NCBI GenBank assembly: GCA_015152555.1
Contig: SUTS01000011.1
Span: 1 to 64,000 of the forward strand
Origin: Cyanobacteria bacterium SIG26
GTDB lineage: Bacteria > Cyanobacteriota > Vampirovibrionia > Gastranaerophilales > Gastranaerophilaceae
DNA length: 64,000 bases
Direction: 5' to 3'
In this document: piece after piece, positions 40,812 through 49,806 of the stretch
Position numbering within the stretch: position 1 is the first letter of the stretch
Layout of the letters: each line of letters begins with the position of its first letter
The notes under the pieces: model-generated
What the model saw: only the letters and a program-made list of their open reading frames with translations
Told to the model about the DNA's origin: nothing
Databases searched by the model: none
Program-made: the position numbers and the translations under genes

Positions 40812-43787
40812 TTATGCTGATAAAGTAAATATTTCGTAAATTTCTTCATCAGTAAGCTCTGTAATAATTTTTTCACCTTCGTAAACTGCTAAATCTGCCA
40901 ACTCTTTTTTAGATTTAAGCATTTCATCAATTTTTTCTTCAAAAGTACCCAGAGTTATCATACGGTGAACCATTACATTTTTGTCTTGACCAATACGGTA
41001 TGTACGGTCAGTTGCCTGATCTTCAACGGCCGGATTCCACCATAGGTCATAGTGTATCACGTTAGTTGCACTTGTTAAGTTCAACCCTGTACCGCCTGCT
41101 TTTAATGATAAAATCATAACTTTGCAATTCTCATCAGTCTGGAATTTTTCAATTAATTCTTCACGTTGAGGGACTGTCAAACTACCGTGGAAAAATAGCG
41201 GTTCGGTGTTGCATTCTTGAGAGATTACATTACATAAAATGTCGCCCATCTCTTTGTATTGTGTAAAGATAAGTGTTTTTTCACCGTTATCAATAATACT
41301 TTGCACTAAATCAATACATTTTTCCATTTTGCCGGAAAGTTCTCTACCCATTTCACCAGATTTCAAGAACTGATATGGGTGGTTACAAATTTGTTTTAAT
41401 GCCGTAATAAGTTTAAAGATATTACCACGTCTATTAACACCGGTAAATCCGCTGATTTTTGTCATCATTTCATTAAGTGTTTTTTCATATAAAACAGCCT
41501 GAGCTTTTGACAAGTAGCAATATTCATTAAGTACCATTTTTTCAGGTAAGTCTGAAATAACATTTTTATCAGTTTTTAAACGTCTTAAAACAAATGGAGA
41601 AATTGACATCCTCAATTTGCTCGCTCTAGTATGCTCTTTGAATCTTTCAATAGGAATTGCATAACTTTTTTGGAATTCCCTTAAAGAACCTAAATAACCT
41701 TTATTAATGAAATCAAATATACTCCACAATTCAGTTAATCTATTTTCAACAGGAGTACCGGTCATTGCAATTTTTACATCAGATTTCAACATCTTAATTG
41801 CAAGAGTTTGTGCCGTATCAGGGTTTTTGATATTTTGAGCTTCGTCAACAATAATTACGTTCCAAGTGTGTTTTTTTAATTCTTCAACATCAATTCTCAT
41901 AATGGCATAAGTTGTTAGAATTACGTCGTGATTTATATCAAGCTGTCTATCCGCACCGTGATAAATTGTTGCATCAAGATTTGGAGCAAATAATTGTAAT
42001 TCTTTCATCCAGTTACCCATCAACGTTGTAGGGCAAATTACAAGAACCGGTTTTTTAAGTTTGCCTTCTTCTTTCATTTTTAAAAGTAAACTTATAACTT
42101 GAATTGTTTTACCTAACCCCATATCATCGGCCATACATGCACCAAAGCCTTTTGATACGTTTGTCCATAACCATTTTAAACCAATTTCTTGGTATGGTCT
42201 TAATTCCCCATTAAGATCTTTTGGTATAGTCATATCAACCGGTTTTGTAAAATCAGAAAGAACTCTTGCAAATGCTGCATCGTAATCAAAATCATATTGA
42301 TCTATTTGACCTGATAATGACGCGTGGATAAGTTCCATTCTGGACATGGACTTGAAGTTTGCTTTTGCAATTTGTTCAAAAATCTTTTTGCTTTCATCTT
42401 GGTCAATCAATACATATTTATTTTTGTATTTAATTAATCCGTTATTGTTTTCAAGTAGTTTTTGGTATTCTTCCATAGAAATTTTTTCGTTGCCGATAGC
42501 AATTTCGTACGTGAAGTCTAATATATCGTCTAATGATAGTTTTGAAGATGATGTTTGGTTATTGATTAAATCTGACAAATCACCTGAACGAGACTCTTTA
42601 ACTTTTGCATTGATTGAAGCTCTTGGTATAACGATATTAGCTAATTCTTTAGGTAAGACTACTTCAATTTGTGCTTTTTGTAAATAATATGCTGTTTGAG
42701 TAATGATTTTATAAACTTCGTTTAAGTTAAAATCAAGATACAATTTATCTTCATCTTCAAACAAATCTTCCAGTTCAGGCATATAACGCAATGCGTAATT
42801 TAATTGTTTTTCAATGATTCGAGAAATATCTGATGCTTTTGCGCCAAAAACTTCTTCATCAGTATAAAGCTTATCAATCAATACACTTTCATCAGTTTTT
42901 CTATTCTTAATATGTACTTTCAATCTAAATATTTCGTCTTCTTGTTTTTCTATTTTGAAAAATGGGATAACATCATATTTGCCAAGATACAATTCATCAA
43001 ACCACTGAGCAAAGCTTTCTGCTAAATCCTTACCCTTCAATACTGCACGTTGTTCCAAATCTTTTAACAAATATGTGCCAGATTTTACATCTTTAAATCT
43101 GTACATTTTTATACCCAAGAATTTGTATATTACGTAATTTAGATACGTATAAATGAATTCGTATACAAAATCTTTAGGTTTTTCACCTTCGATAAACAAA
43201 TCTTCTGGCATACATTCTTCAAATTGATTGATAATACGTGCCATTTTTTGATTGTTAATAATTGGCTCATAAACGATTCTAAACATTTGATTGTAACGTT
43301 TTACAGTTGGTATAAAATATAATTTCTCAATTAATTTCATTACAAAATATGTTAATTTATTCAGATAAATAAACGTTGGACTTAAATCATCCAAGTCCAC
43401 AACATTCCCAAATCCACCAAAATAATCCATCACCAAATCCCAAGCCATAAAATATCCAACCTTATCGCCTAAGACTTCTGACTTAAATCTAAACAAAGAG
43501 CCTTTTGATTTCAAATAATATTGAAAATTGTTTGTTGGAGTAACAAAGAAAGATAATTTTCCAGCTTTATTGATTAAATGAAAATGAGTATTTCTTGTTG
43601 GAGGATTTGGACTCAAAAATATTCCTGCAAATTCATCTTCTATGATTTGATAAATCATACTCAAAGTATAACGAAAATCCTTATTTTTAAAATTTTCCGG
43701 ATTTTCACTCAAATTAAAAAACAACTCATCTACATTATTCTTTTTAAACGAAAAATCAATATCTAAATTTTCAATTTTATTTGTCAT
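40812..43787 (-). CDS. SNF2-family DEAD/H helicase
   Basis: This SWI2/SNF2 translocase of ~991 residues has an N-terminal ~500-residue region of no obvious motif, which may be the bacterial SNF2-associated part. The ATPase core carries Walker A DDMGLGKTIQVISLLLKM near residue 555, Walker B VDEAQNIKN near 648, and the C-terminal helicase motifs LKAGGTGLNLTSATNVIHYD and QATDRTYRIGQ. It is most like bacterial RapA/HepA-like or stand-alone SNF2 proteins that remodel RNA polymerase or DNA-protein complexes. The start at 43787 has AAAGGT upstream. No methylase or restriction gene is adjacent, so a housekeeping role is as likely as defence. Confidence 0.9.
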   Translation of the reverse strand: MTNKIENLDIDFSFKKNNVDELFFNLSENPENFKNKDFRYTLSMIYQIIEDEFAGIFLSPNPPTRNTHFHLINKAGKLSFFVTPTNNFQYYLKSKGSLFRFKSEVLGDKVGYFMAWDLVMDYFGGFGNVVDLDDLSPTFIYLNKLTYFVMKLIEKLYFIPTVKRYNQMFRIVYEPIINNQKMARIINQFEECMPEDLFIEGEKPKDFVYEFIYTYLNYVIYKFLGIKMYRFKDVKSGTYLLKDLEQRAVLKGKDLAESFAQWFDELYLGKYDVIPFFKIEKQEDEIFRLKVHIKNRKTDESVLIDKLYTDEEVFGAKASDISRIIEKQLNYALRYMPELEDLFEDEDKLYLDFNLNEVYKIITQTAYYLQKAQIEVVLPKELANIVIPRASINAKVKESRSGDLSDLINNQTSSSKLSLDDILDFTYEIAIGNEKISMEEYQKLLENNNGLIKYKNKYVLIDQDESKKIFEQIAKANFKSMSRMELIHASLSGQIDQYDFDYDAAFARVLSDFTKPVDMTIPKDLNGELRPYQEIGLKWLWTNVSKGFGACMADDMGLGKTIQVISLLLKMKEEGKLKKPVLVICPTTLMGNWMKELQLFAPNLDATIYHGADRQLDINHDVILTTYAIMRIDVEELKKHTWNVIIVDEAQNIKNPDTAQTLAIKMLKSDVKIAMTGTPVENRLTELWSIFDFINKGYLGSLREFQKSYAIPIERFKEHTRASKLRMSISPFVLRRLKTDKNVISDLPEKMVLNEYCYLSKAQAVLYEKTLNEMMTKISGFTGVNRRGNIFKLITALKQICNHPYQFLKSGEMGRELSGKMEKCIDLVQSIIDNGEKTLIFTQYKEMGDILCNVISQECNTEPLFFHGSLTVPQREELIEKFQTDENCKVMILSLKAGGTGLNLTSATNVIHYDLWWNPAVEDQATDRTYRIGQDKNVMVHRMITLGTFEEKIDEMLKSKKELADLAVYEGEKIITELTDEEIYEIFTLSA

Positions 43788-43825
43788 ATTTTTACCTTTT
43801 TTAAAACTCATCCAGCAATTGCTTG

Positions 43826-43855
43826 AAAGACGTTAAGCAAAAGCTTAACGTCTTT
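43826..43855 (-). terminator. Terminator of gpmI
   Basis: AAAGACGTTAAGC (43826-43838) pairs with GCTTAACGTCTTT (43843-43855), loop AAAA. It lies at the 3' end of the minus-strand gpmI, between it and the SNF2 gene. Confidence 0.7.
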
Positions 43856-43866
43856 TCGAATATTAT

Positions 43867-45393
43867 TTATTTAATTAACGATTGACCAGTCATTTCTTTT
43901 GGTTGATCAATACCAAACAACTGCAACACAGTTGGCGCAACATCACACAAAGCACCAGTTTCTCTCAACTCTAATTCTTCTGGAGCATTAATCATCACAA
44001 ATGGAACTTCATTTGTCGTATGCGCAGTTTGAGGTTTGCCTGTAGATTCATCAACCATAGTTTCTGAATTACCGTGATCAGCAGTTAGTAACATAACAAT
44101 ATCTTTTTCTTTACAAGCTTTTGCGATTTTGCCAACACATTTATCAACTACCTGACAAGCTTTTGCAGCAGCTTCGATATCGCCAGTATGTCCTACCATA
44201 TCAGGGTTTGCAAAATTTACCAAAATAAACTGATATTTGCTATCATCAATTGCTTTTAATACATTTTCGCAAACTTCAAAAGCGCTCATTTCAGGTTGCA
44301 AATCGTATGTCGCAACTTTTGGAGACGCAACTAAGACTCGGGTTTCGTGAGGCTGAGGTTCATCAATTCCTCCGTTAAAGAAAAATGTTACGTGTGCGTA
44401 TTTTTCAGTTTCTGCTGTTCTGAATTGATTTATTCCATTCGCTTCCAAAACATCACCTAAAATATTCACTAATTTTTCTTTAGGGAACGCTACAGGGTAT
44501 GTAAATGTCGCTTCGTAACTTGTCATTGTTGTGTATAAAATGTTTTTCAAAACTTTTTTTCTGTCAAAGCCATCAAAATCAACAAAATTCATTGCTTTAG
44601 TAATTTCTCTTGCTCTATCAGGTCTATAATTAAAGAAAATTATCGAATCATTATCTTTGATTCTAGATTCTTCACCACCTATTACTGTTGGTAACACAAA
44701 TTCGTCATTTTCGCCTTTAGCGTATGAATTTTTAACACCTTCAATAGCAGTTGCTGCGTGCTCGCCTTCACCTAACAATAGCGCGTTATAACCCTTTTCA
44801 ACTCTATCCCAACGATTGTCTCGGTCCATTATGTAGTAACGGCCGATTACTGTTGCAATTGGAGGCAAGTCGTATTTTTTAAGCTCGTTTTCCACTATTT
44901 CTAAATATTCGCAAGCACTCGCTGGTGGCGTATCACGACCATCTAAAAATGCGTGTACATACACTTTTGTTAATCCACTTTCTGATGCCATTTTGATTAA
45001 TGCCAATAAATGATCCAATGATGAGTGAACTCCACCTGTTGAAACCAAACCATAAATATGTAAGCTTGAATCATTTTTCTTTGCATGTTCAATTGCTGCC
45101 AAAAATCTTTCATTTTTGAAAAAGCTACCATCTTTAATAGCATTATTTATCTTTGATAAATCTTGATATACAATTCTACCTGCACCTAAATTCAAATGGC
45201 CAACTTCGGAATTCCCCATTTGGCCTTCTGGCAAACCAACGTTTTCACCATCAGCTTTAATTTTAATAAACTTTTCTTCTTTTTCTAATTGTGGAACATA
45301 AATTGGGTGTGCCAATTTTGTCGCATCATATTTTTCTGAACCGGTTGAAATACCCCAACCATCCATAATACATAGCAATACTCTTTCTGCCAT
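43867..45393 (-). CDS. gpmI: 2,3-bisphosphoglycerate-independent phosphoglycerate mutase
   Basis: GpmI interconverts 3- and 2-phosphoglycerate in glycolysis with two manganese ions. The N-terminal metal motif is IMDGWGIS (D11), the catalytic serine is S62 in GQMGNSEVGHLNLGAGR, and the C-terminal metal-binding ADHGNSE is present. It has 508 residues, normal. AAGGGATTAAAA precedes the ATG. It is a single-gene unit. Confidence 0.96.
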   Translation of the reverse strand: MAERVLLCIMDGWGISTGSEKYDATKLAHPIYVPQLEKEEKFIKIKADGENVGLPEGQMGNSEVGHLNLGAGRIVYQDLSKINNAIKDGSFFKNERFLAAIEHAKKNDSSLHIYGLVSTGGVHSSLDHLLALIKMASESGLTKVYVHAFLDGRDTPPASACEYLEIVENELKKYDLPPIATVIGRYYIMDRDNRWDRVEKGYNALLLGEGEHAATAIEGVKNSYAKGENDEFVLPTVIGGEESRIKDNDSIIFFNYRPDRAREITKAMNFVDFDGFDRKKVLKNILYTTMTSYEATFTYPVAFPKEKLVNILGDVLEANGINQFRTAETEKYAHVTFFFNGGIDEPQPHETRVLVASPKVATYDLQPEMSAFEVCENVLKAIDDSKYQFILVNFANPDMVGHTGDIEAAAKACQVVDKCVGKIAKACKEKDIVMLLTADHGNSETMVDESTGKPQTAHTTNEVPFVMINAPEELELRETGALCDVAPTVLQLFGIDQPKEMTGQSLIK

Positions 45394-45550
45394 TTTTAAT
45401 CCCTTCTTTTTCTCTGCACGTTAGAAAAATTTTATCAAGAACATATCCCAAAAACAAGAGGGTGAGGGGTGAATATTCTTATTGTTTTTTGGTTCATTTT
45501 TAATCTCTTGTATTTATGTTAAAATTAGATGAAAAAGTATGAGGGAAATT

Positions 45551-46390
45551 ATGAATAACACAATTAAAGTTACAAAAATGCAGGGTTGCGGAAATGATTT
45601 TGTAGTATTAGATTATGAGGAATTTGAAAAAGCTAATCTACCGATGGATGAACTTGCAAAAAAGTTATGTGACAGAAATTTTGGTATTGGAGCAGACGGG
45701 ATGATAATTCCTGATAAAACTCCAAATGGCTTAACAGATATTGCTTGGCATTTTTATAATTCAGATGGAACCACTGCGCAAATGTGTGGAAATGGTATGA
45801 GATGCTTTGCAAAATACGTATATGATAAAAAACTTGTTAATAAAAAAGAGTTCAGCGTTGAGACCTTAGCAGGAATTATTAAACCTCAAATACTTGAGGA
45901 TGGTAATGTCAAAGTAAATATGGGTACTCCAATTCTTCAAGATGAAAAAATCCCGTTTAATGGTGAAAAAGTAATTAAAATTAAAGACAAGGAATTTGAA
46001 ATTACACCGGTTTCTATGGGGAATCCGCATTGCATAATTTTTACTGACGAAGATCCTATGTATTTGGCGCAAAATTATGGTCCAGATATTGAAAAACACC
46101 CATATTTCCCTGAAAAAACCAATACGGAATTTGTAAAAATAATTTCTCGTCGAGAAATTGATATGCGAGTTTATGAACGCGGTTGCGGCATCACACTAGC
46201 TTGCGGTACTGGAGCATGCGCAAGTGTAGTTGCTTCTGTTTTAAATAACTTAACAGAACAAAACGTAAAAGTTAATTTACTTGGTGGGGCTGTAAACATT
46301 GAGTGGAGCGGAACTCGCGAAAACCCAAGTGAAGATATTTTTTTAATAGGTCCTGCAAATTATACTTTTACTGCAGATTACATGTTGTAA
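45551..46390 (+). CDS. dapF: Diaminopimelate epimerase
   Basis: DapF converts LL- to meso-diaminopimelate. The two catalytic cysteines are in AQMCGNGMRCFAKYV and TLACGTGACASVV, and the N-terminal MQGCGNDFVVLD is typical. About 279 residues from the ATG at 45551, which has GAGGGA upstream; a frame from 45539 adds four residues. The peptidoglycan product supports a Gram-negative wall of the diaminopimelate type. Confidence 0.96.
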   Translation: MNNTIKVTKMQGCGNDFVVLDYEEFEKANLPMDELAKKLCDRNFGIGADGMIIPDKTPNGLTDIAWHFYNSDGTTAQMCGNGMRCFAKYVYDKKLVNKKEFSVETLAGIIKPQILEDGNVKVNMGTPILQDEKIPFNGEKVIKIKDKEFEITPVSMGNPHCIIFTDEDPMYLAQNYGPDIEKHPYFPEKTNTEFVKIISRREIDMRVYERGCGITLACGTGACASVVASVLNNLTEQNVKVNLLGGAVNIEWSGTRENPSEDIFLIGPANYTFTADYML

Positions 46391-46455
46391 ATATTTGTTT
46401 TTTCATGATATGATTGAAACATACACTAGAGAAATAGTAAAAGGAGAAAGATAAA

Positions 46456-46755
46456 ATGAAAAATTACGAATTATTAGCTATATTCAAACCTAATTTGGAT
46501 GCAGAAGAAGTTGATAAAGCTATCGAAAAATTGAACGCACAAATCACTGAATTCGGTGGAAATGTTGTTTCTACTGATAAAACTGGTAGAAAAAAACTTG
46601 CTTATGAAGTTCAAAGCTTCAGAGATGGTTTCTTTACTACAACTATTTTAACATTACCTGCAGATAAAGTTGCTGAATTCAAAAGACAATTGAGATTAAA
46701 CGACAGCGTTCTTAGAACAATGTTTATGGAAGCATCTGAAAAAGCTTCTGTTTAA
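46456..46755 (+). CDS. rpsF: 30S ribosomal protein S6
   Basis: This is a 99-residue S6 with the usual MKNYELLAIFKPN start and GRKKLAYEVQSFRDGFF. It is the first gene of the rpsF-ssb-rpsR operon, with AAAGGAGAAAG upstream of the ATG. Confidence 0.95.
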   Translation: MKNYELLAIFKPNLDAEEVDKAIEKLNAQITEFGGNVVSTDKTGRKKLAYEVQSFRDGFFTTTILTLPADKVAEFKRQLRLNDSVLRTMFMEASEKASV

Positions 46756-46796
46756 TTAAGTCAATAGATTATCCGTTAGAATAAAGGAAGTTTAAA

Positions 46797-47207
46797 ATGT
46801 CAATAGCAAAAGCAGTAGTTACAGGAATAGTTTATAAAACACCTAAAACAGGATATACTCAAAATAATGTTGCAGTTTCATCATTCGTTTTAAATGTTGG
46901 AACTCAAGAAGAAATTCTTGTAAGAGTTATATCAAAAAGACAATCCTTAGAATCTGTAGTTTCATCTTTAGCTAAAAACCAAAAAGTTTTAGTTGAAGGT
47001 AGACTGCAAAATGGTGTTAGCAAAATGGATGACGGAACAGAAAAACGTGTTTTCGAAATTGAAGCATCAACAATTGAATTGATGGGTGCATCTGGTTCTT
47101 CATCTGATAGCAGTGACGACGGTGACATTTTGACTTTTGGTGATATGGATACATCATCAAGTGTTGATGCTGATGTTTTGATGGATGATGAAGAAGTTCC
47201 ATTCTAG
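46797..47207 (+). CDS. ssb: Single-stranded DNA-binding protein with acidic tip
   Basis: This OB-fold SSB of 136 residues is encoded between rpsF and rpsR, the standard position of the housekeeping ssb. The N-terminal domain covers residues 1-100 and is followed by a Ser/Asp-rich tail ending in MDDEEVPF, the acidic tip that recruits repair and replication proteins. The domain differs from the SSB at 11700, which lacks the tip. This copy is the one expected to serve replication. Confidence 0.9.
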   Translation: MSIAKAVVTGIVYKTPKTGYTQNNVAVSSFVLNVGTQEEILVRVISKRQSLESVVSSLAKNQKVLVEGRLQNGVSKMDDGTEKRVFEIEASTIELMGASGSSSDSSDDGDILTFGDMDTSSSVDADVLMDDEEVPF

Positions 47208-47303
47208 GAATAAAGCACTATTGTCATTCTGATTGGAACGAAAAATCTAACAAATAAAAATAAAAGTACACAAAATATAAGGCTAGAAAGGCAAATTAAG
47301 AAA

Positions 47304-47531
47304 ATGGCAAGACAAGAAGATAAGAAAAAACGTAAAAATTGCAGTCTTTGTGCTGATAAAGTTGAATCTATCGATTACAAAGATGCTGCAAAATTAAAAA
47401 GATACTTGACAGAAGCTGGTAAAATTATTCCTCGTAGAATTACCGGCAACTGCGCAGCTCACCAAAGAATGATTGCAAAAGCAATCAAAAAAGCTAGAGA
47501 AGCTGCTATTATTAGTTACGTTTTTGACTAA
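47304..47531 (+). CDS. rpsR: 30S ribosomal protein S18
   Basis: This is a 75-residue S18 (KNCSLCADKVESIDYKDAAKLKRYLTEAGKIIPRRITGNCAAHQRMIAKAIKKAREAAII). Cysteines in CSLC and the histidine-containing GNCAAHQ resemble the zinc-binding form. It is the third gene of the rpsF-ssb-rpsR operon. Confidence 0.96.
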   Translation: MARQEDKKKRKNCSLCADKVESIDYKDAAKLKRYLTEAGKIIPRRITGNCAAHQRMIAKAIKKAREAAIISYVFD

Positions 47532-47544
47532 TAAAAAGACAGAG

Positions 47545-47584
47545 AAAAGCGGCGGGTGTTATTTAACACCCGCCGCTTTTTAAT
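47545..47584. terminator. Strong bidirectional terminator after rpsR
   Basis: A 16-bp stem (47545-47560 with 47565-47580) containing GCGGCGGGTGTT, loop ATTT, T run after it. It also serves the convergent EF-hand gene on minus. Confidence 0.9.
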
Positions 47585-47605
47585 TATTTATCTATCAAAG
47601 AAAAA

Positions 47606-47923
47606 TTAAATTTCCTCGACTAGTAAATTATGCATTATGAAGTTTTTGTATTCAAGATAATCAATTTCTTTGTTATTATCAACATCGTATCTATCAAATT
47701 CATCAGATAATTCTTGGATTTTTATCATCAATGCGTCCGGAGATTCTTTATCAAGAGATTTAATATCATTTAATAATAATTTTATAAAGCTTGCCATCCA
47801 TTCATTTTTTGTTATGGTGTAACTTTTATCTGTATCATAGGTCAAAAAATCTTTTGCAATTTCTTCGTCAGTGAGACGTCTAAAACCGTTTGGAATATCA
47901 TCTTTTTTTGTAATTATAAACAT
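47606..47923 (-). CDS. EF-hand-like protein with two loops lacking the central glycine
   Basis: This 105-residue protein has two EF-hand-type loops: D30-T-D-K-S-Y-T-I-T-K-N-E41 and D80-V-D-N-N-K-E-I-D-Y-L-E91. Positions 1, 3, 5, 8 and 12 fit a calcium loop, but position 6, normally Gly, is Tyr in the first and Lys in the second, so calcium binding may be weak. The rest is helical. It is the last gene of a minus-strand operon (DprA-like, HEAT, EF-hand) and starts 11 bases after the HEAT gene. Confidence 0.75.
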   Translation of the reverse strand: MFIITKKDDIPNGFRRLTDEEIAKDFLTYDTDKSYTITKNEWMASFIKLLLNDIKSLDKESPDALMIKIQELSDEFDRYDVDNNKEIDYLEYKNFIMHNLLVEEI

Positions 47924-47934
47924 AAGCTATTCTC

Positions 47935-49104
47935 CTATATCGCACAAATTATATTTTTTATATCCTCATTTTGAACAGAAGATAATGCCAACTCTTTATC
48001 TTGTTGTGTTAATTCATTCATTCGTTTCAATATTTCTACTGATTTTAAAACAACTGTAGGATTGTTTGAATCTAATAGTGCACGTACATTTTCGGCACAA
48101 TTTGTTAGTTCTAATGCTGTATAAACAAATTCGCTATCTTCATATAATTCTTCATCAATATAAGCATTCAATGCTTGTGTATTAATCGATGATAGTAATT
48201 TTTTTATTTCTAGGATTTCTTGTTTGGTTTCTTTGGTTTCATCAAACAGATATTCATCATTTTCGGTTAAGGTTTCAAATTTGTCTTTCAAGTTTGCTAA
48301 AACTACCGCAATTTGAGAATCTAATTCTTCATTAATAAGTTTTTCAAGAATTTCATACAAATTAAAATCAAAAACTTGTGACAAACCTAAAATTTCGCCT
48401 AATCCATTGGTGATGTGGTTTAAAACATATAGTGCATCTGTTTTGCTTGTATTATATAATGAAAACCAATCTGTTAGGTACAGAACTTCACCGGCAAAAT
48501 TTTCAGCCATAGATGATTTTTTCATCGAGTCAATGATTTTGTTTACCGCTTCTTTATTCCCGTAAGAAACTAAAAATCTTACTGCATCTAATTTAATAAA
48601 ATCGTCTGCGTTATCAAGCATTGCAATGGCTTGTTCGTAACAAGAGTTGTCACCTAATATTGCTAATGTAGATGCGCAATTTGAACTTAAATATGTATCG
48701 TCATCATAGGCGTATTCTTTTAATAAATCTATTGCTAATGGATCTTGTATGTATGAAAAATACTTCGCGCAGTATGTTTTTTCTGAAGTATTACCGTTTT
48801 TAAATATTTCTAATATTTCATCTGTTAAATCTTCGTTTGAAAATTTTACCAGTGTTGATACAATAAATTCTTCGTAGGATGGTGAATAATATTTCAAAAG
48901 GCTTAACAGGTTTTTATAATTAGAAGAATTGCAACATTTTTCCAATCTTGTCGCAACGTTTTGTTTAACAAAATCAAACAAAAAATCTTCCTTTTCAACT
49001 AATTCTGCGAAAAGTGCAACATCCGGTTTATTTATAAGACTACAAGCCACAGGTTCAAAATCTTTCGGATTTTTACCTGTCAATTTCTTTAAATCTTCGC
49101 TCAT
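47935..49104 (-). CDS. HEAT-like repeat protein of unknown function
   Basis: This 389-residue acidic, all-helical protein has HEAT-like repeats (for example DPLAIDLLKEYAYDDDTYLSSNCASTLAILGDNS and NADDFIKLDAVRFLVSYGNKEAVNKIIDSM) and no catalytic motif. Such proteins are scaffolds. Several cysteines are scattered. It starts 13 bases after the DprA-like gene and is followed by the EF-hand gene. Function unknown. Confidence 0.7.
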   Translation of the reverse strand: MSEDLKKLTGKNPKDFEPVACSLINKPDVALFAELVEKEDFLFDFVKQNVATRLEKCCNSSNYKNLLSLLKYYSPSYEEFIVSTLVKFSNEDLTDEILEIFKNGNTSEKTYCAKYFSYIQDPLAIDLLKEYAYDDDTYLSSNCASTLAILGDNSCYEQAIAMLDNADDFIKLDAVRFLVSYGNKEAVNKIIDSMKKSSMAENFAGEVLYLTDWFSLYNTSKTDALYVLNHITNGLGEILGLSQVFDFNLYEILEKLINEELDSQIAVVLANLKDKFETLTENDEYLFDETKETKQEILEIKKLLSSINTQALNAYIDEELYEDSEFVYTALELTNCAENVRALLDSNNPTVVLKSVEILKRMNELTQQDKELALSSVQNEDIKNIICAI

Positions 49105-49117
49105 AAGGACAACCTTA

Positions 49118-49720
49118 TTAATCTAAGTAAAATACTGTAATAACTTTATGACCTTCTTCAGCATATTGAACAGCATTATGTAGAGTTTTACTTGTATGAG
49201 ACAAGAAACAAATTAATTGATTACATTCATCAATAATTTCTCTGTTACAAACTCTTGATGCATCAGCTAATGTCATCATTGCGCGGTCTGAATGTTCAAT
49301 AATATTAGGAACACCAATAAGTTGATCTTGAACGTCTGATGGTTGTTGACCAATTGTTTGAGGTAATATAACGCACAGTTTGTCAGGGTTAGCTTTCATC
49401 GCACCGCGAATAGCTGCAGCGTTTGTACCTGAAGATCCGCCAGATGTAATAATTGTGTTACCTTGCATAACAAGCGCGGTTGAAAGTGTTTCAATCATTT
49501 GTTGGTGAGTGATTGGAAGATTTCTACTACCGATGATTGCGATTTTCTTTGCTGATTGTTTAATTGTTGCAAGTTCCATTGCCAATTCATCAACCGTGTT
49601 TGGAGCGTCTGATTTAACTGTGTCTAAATCTTCATCAATTGGAACTACTATTGATCTTTGTAAATCATCATTGTTGTTTTCGTCTGTACTTAATAAAATT
49701 TCCATATCACTGTCTGTCAT
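49118..49720 (-). CDS. DprA-like Rossmann-fold protein
   Basis: This 200-residue protein has a flexible acidic N-terminus (about residues 1-55), then a DprA/SMF-like (or LOG-like) Rossmann domain: IAIIGSRNLPITHQQMIETL and ITSGGSSGTNAAAIRGAMKANPDKL. The N-terminal helical domain and the C-terminal winged helix of the full-length DprA at 20005 are missing. The start at 49720 is an ATG; the TTG at 49762 in the same frame is less likely. It is divergent from pcrA (86 bases between) and heads the HEAT/EF-hand operon. Confidence 0.75.
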   Translation of the reverse strand: MTDSDMEILLSTDENNNDDLQRSIVVPIDEDLDTVKSDAPNTVDELAMELATIKQSAKKIAIIGSRNLPITHQQMIETLSTALVMQGNTIITSGGSSGTNAAAIRGAMKANPDKLCVILPQTIGQQPSDVQDQLIGVPNIIEHSDRAMMTLADASRVCNREIIDECNQLICFLSHTSKTLHNAVQYAEEGHKVITVFYLD

Positions 49721-49806
49721 TTTTTCTTTTACCTTCTTGATTGCATTAATTACATTTTTCAACTATGCTTAATTATAGCATATTTTTTTTGATTTGGGAA
49801 GAGGTC

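Noticed and set aside
40812..43787. Part of a defence island (DISARM-like or similar)
   Set aside because: No methylase, nuclease or other defence gene is adjacent; the flanks are a symporter and gpmI.
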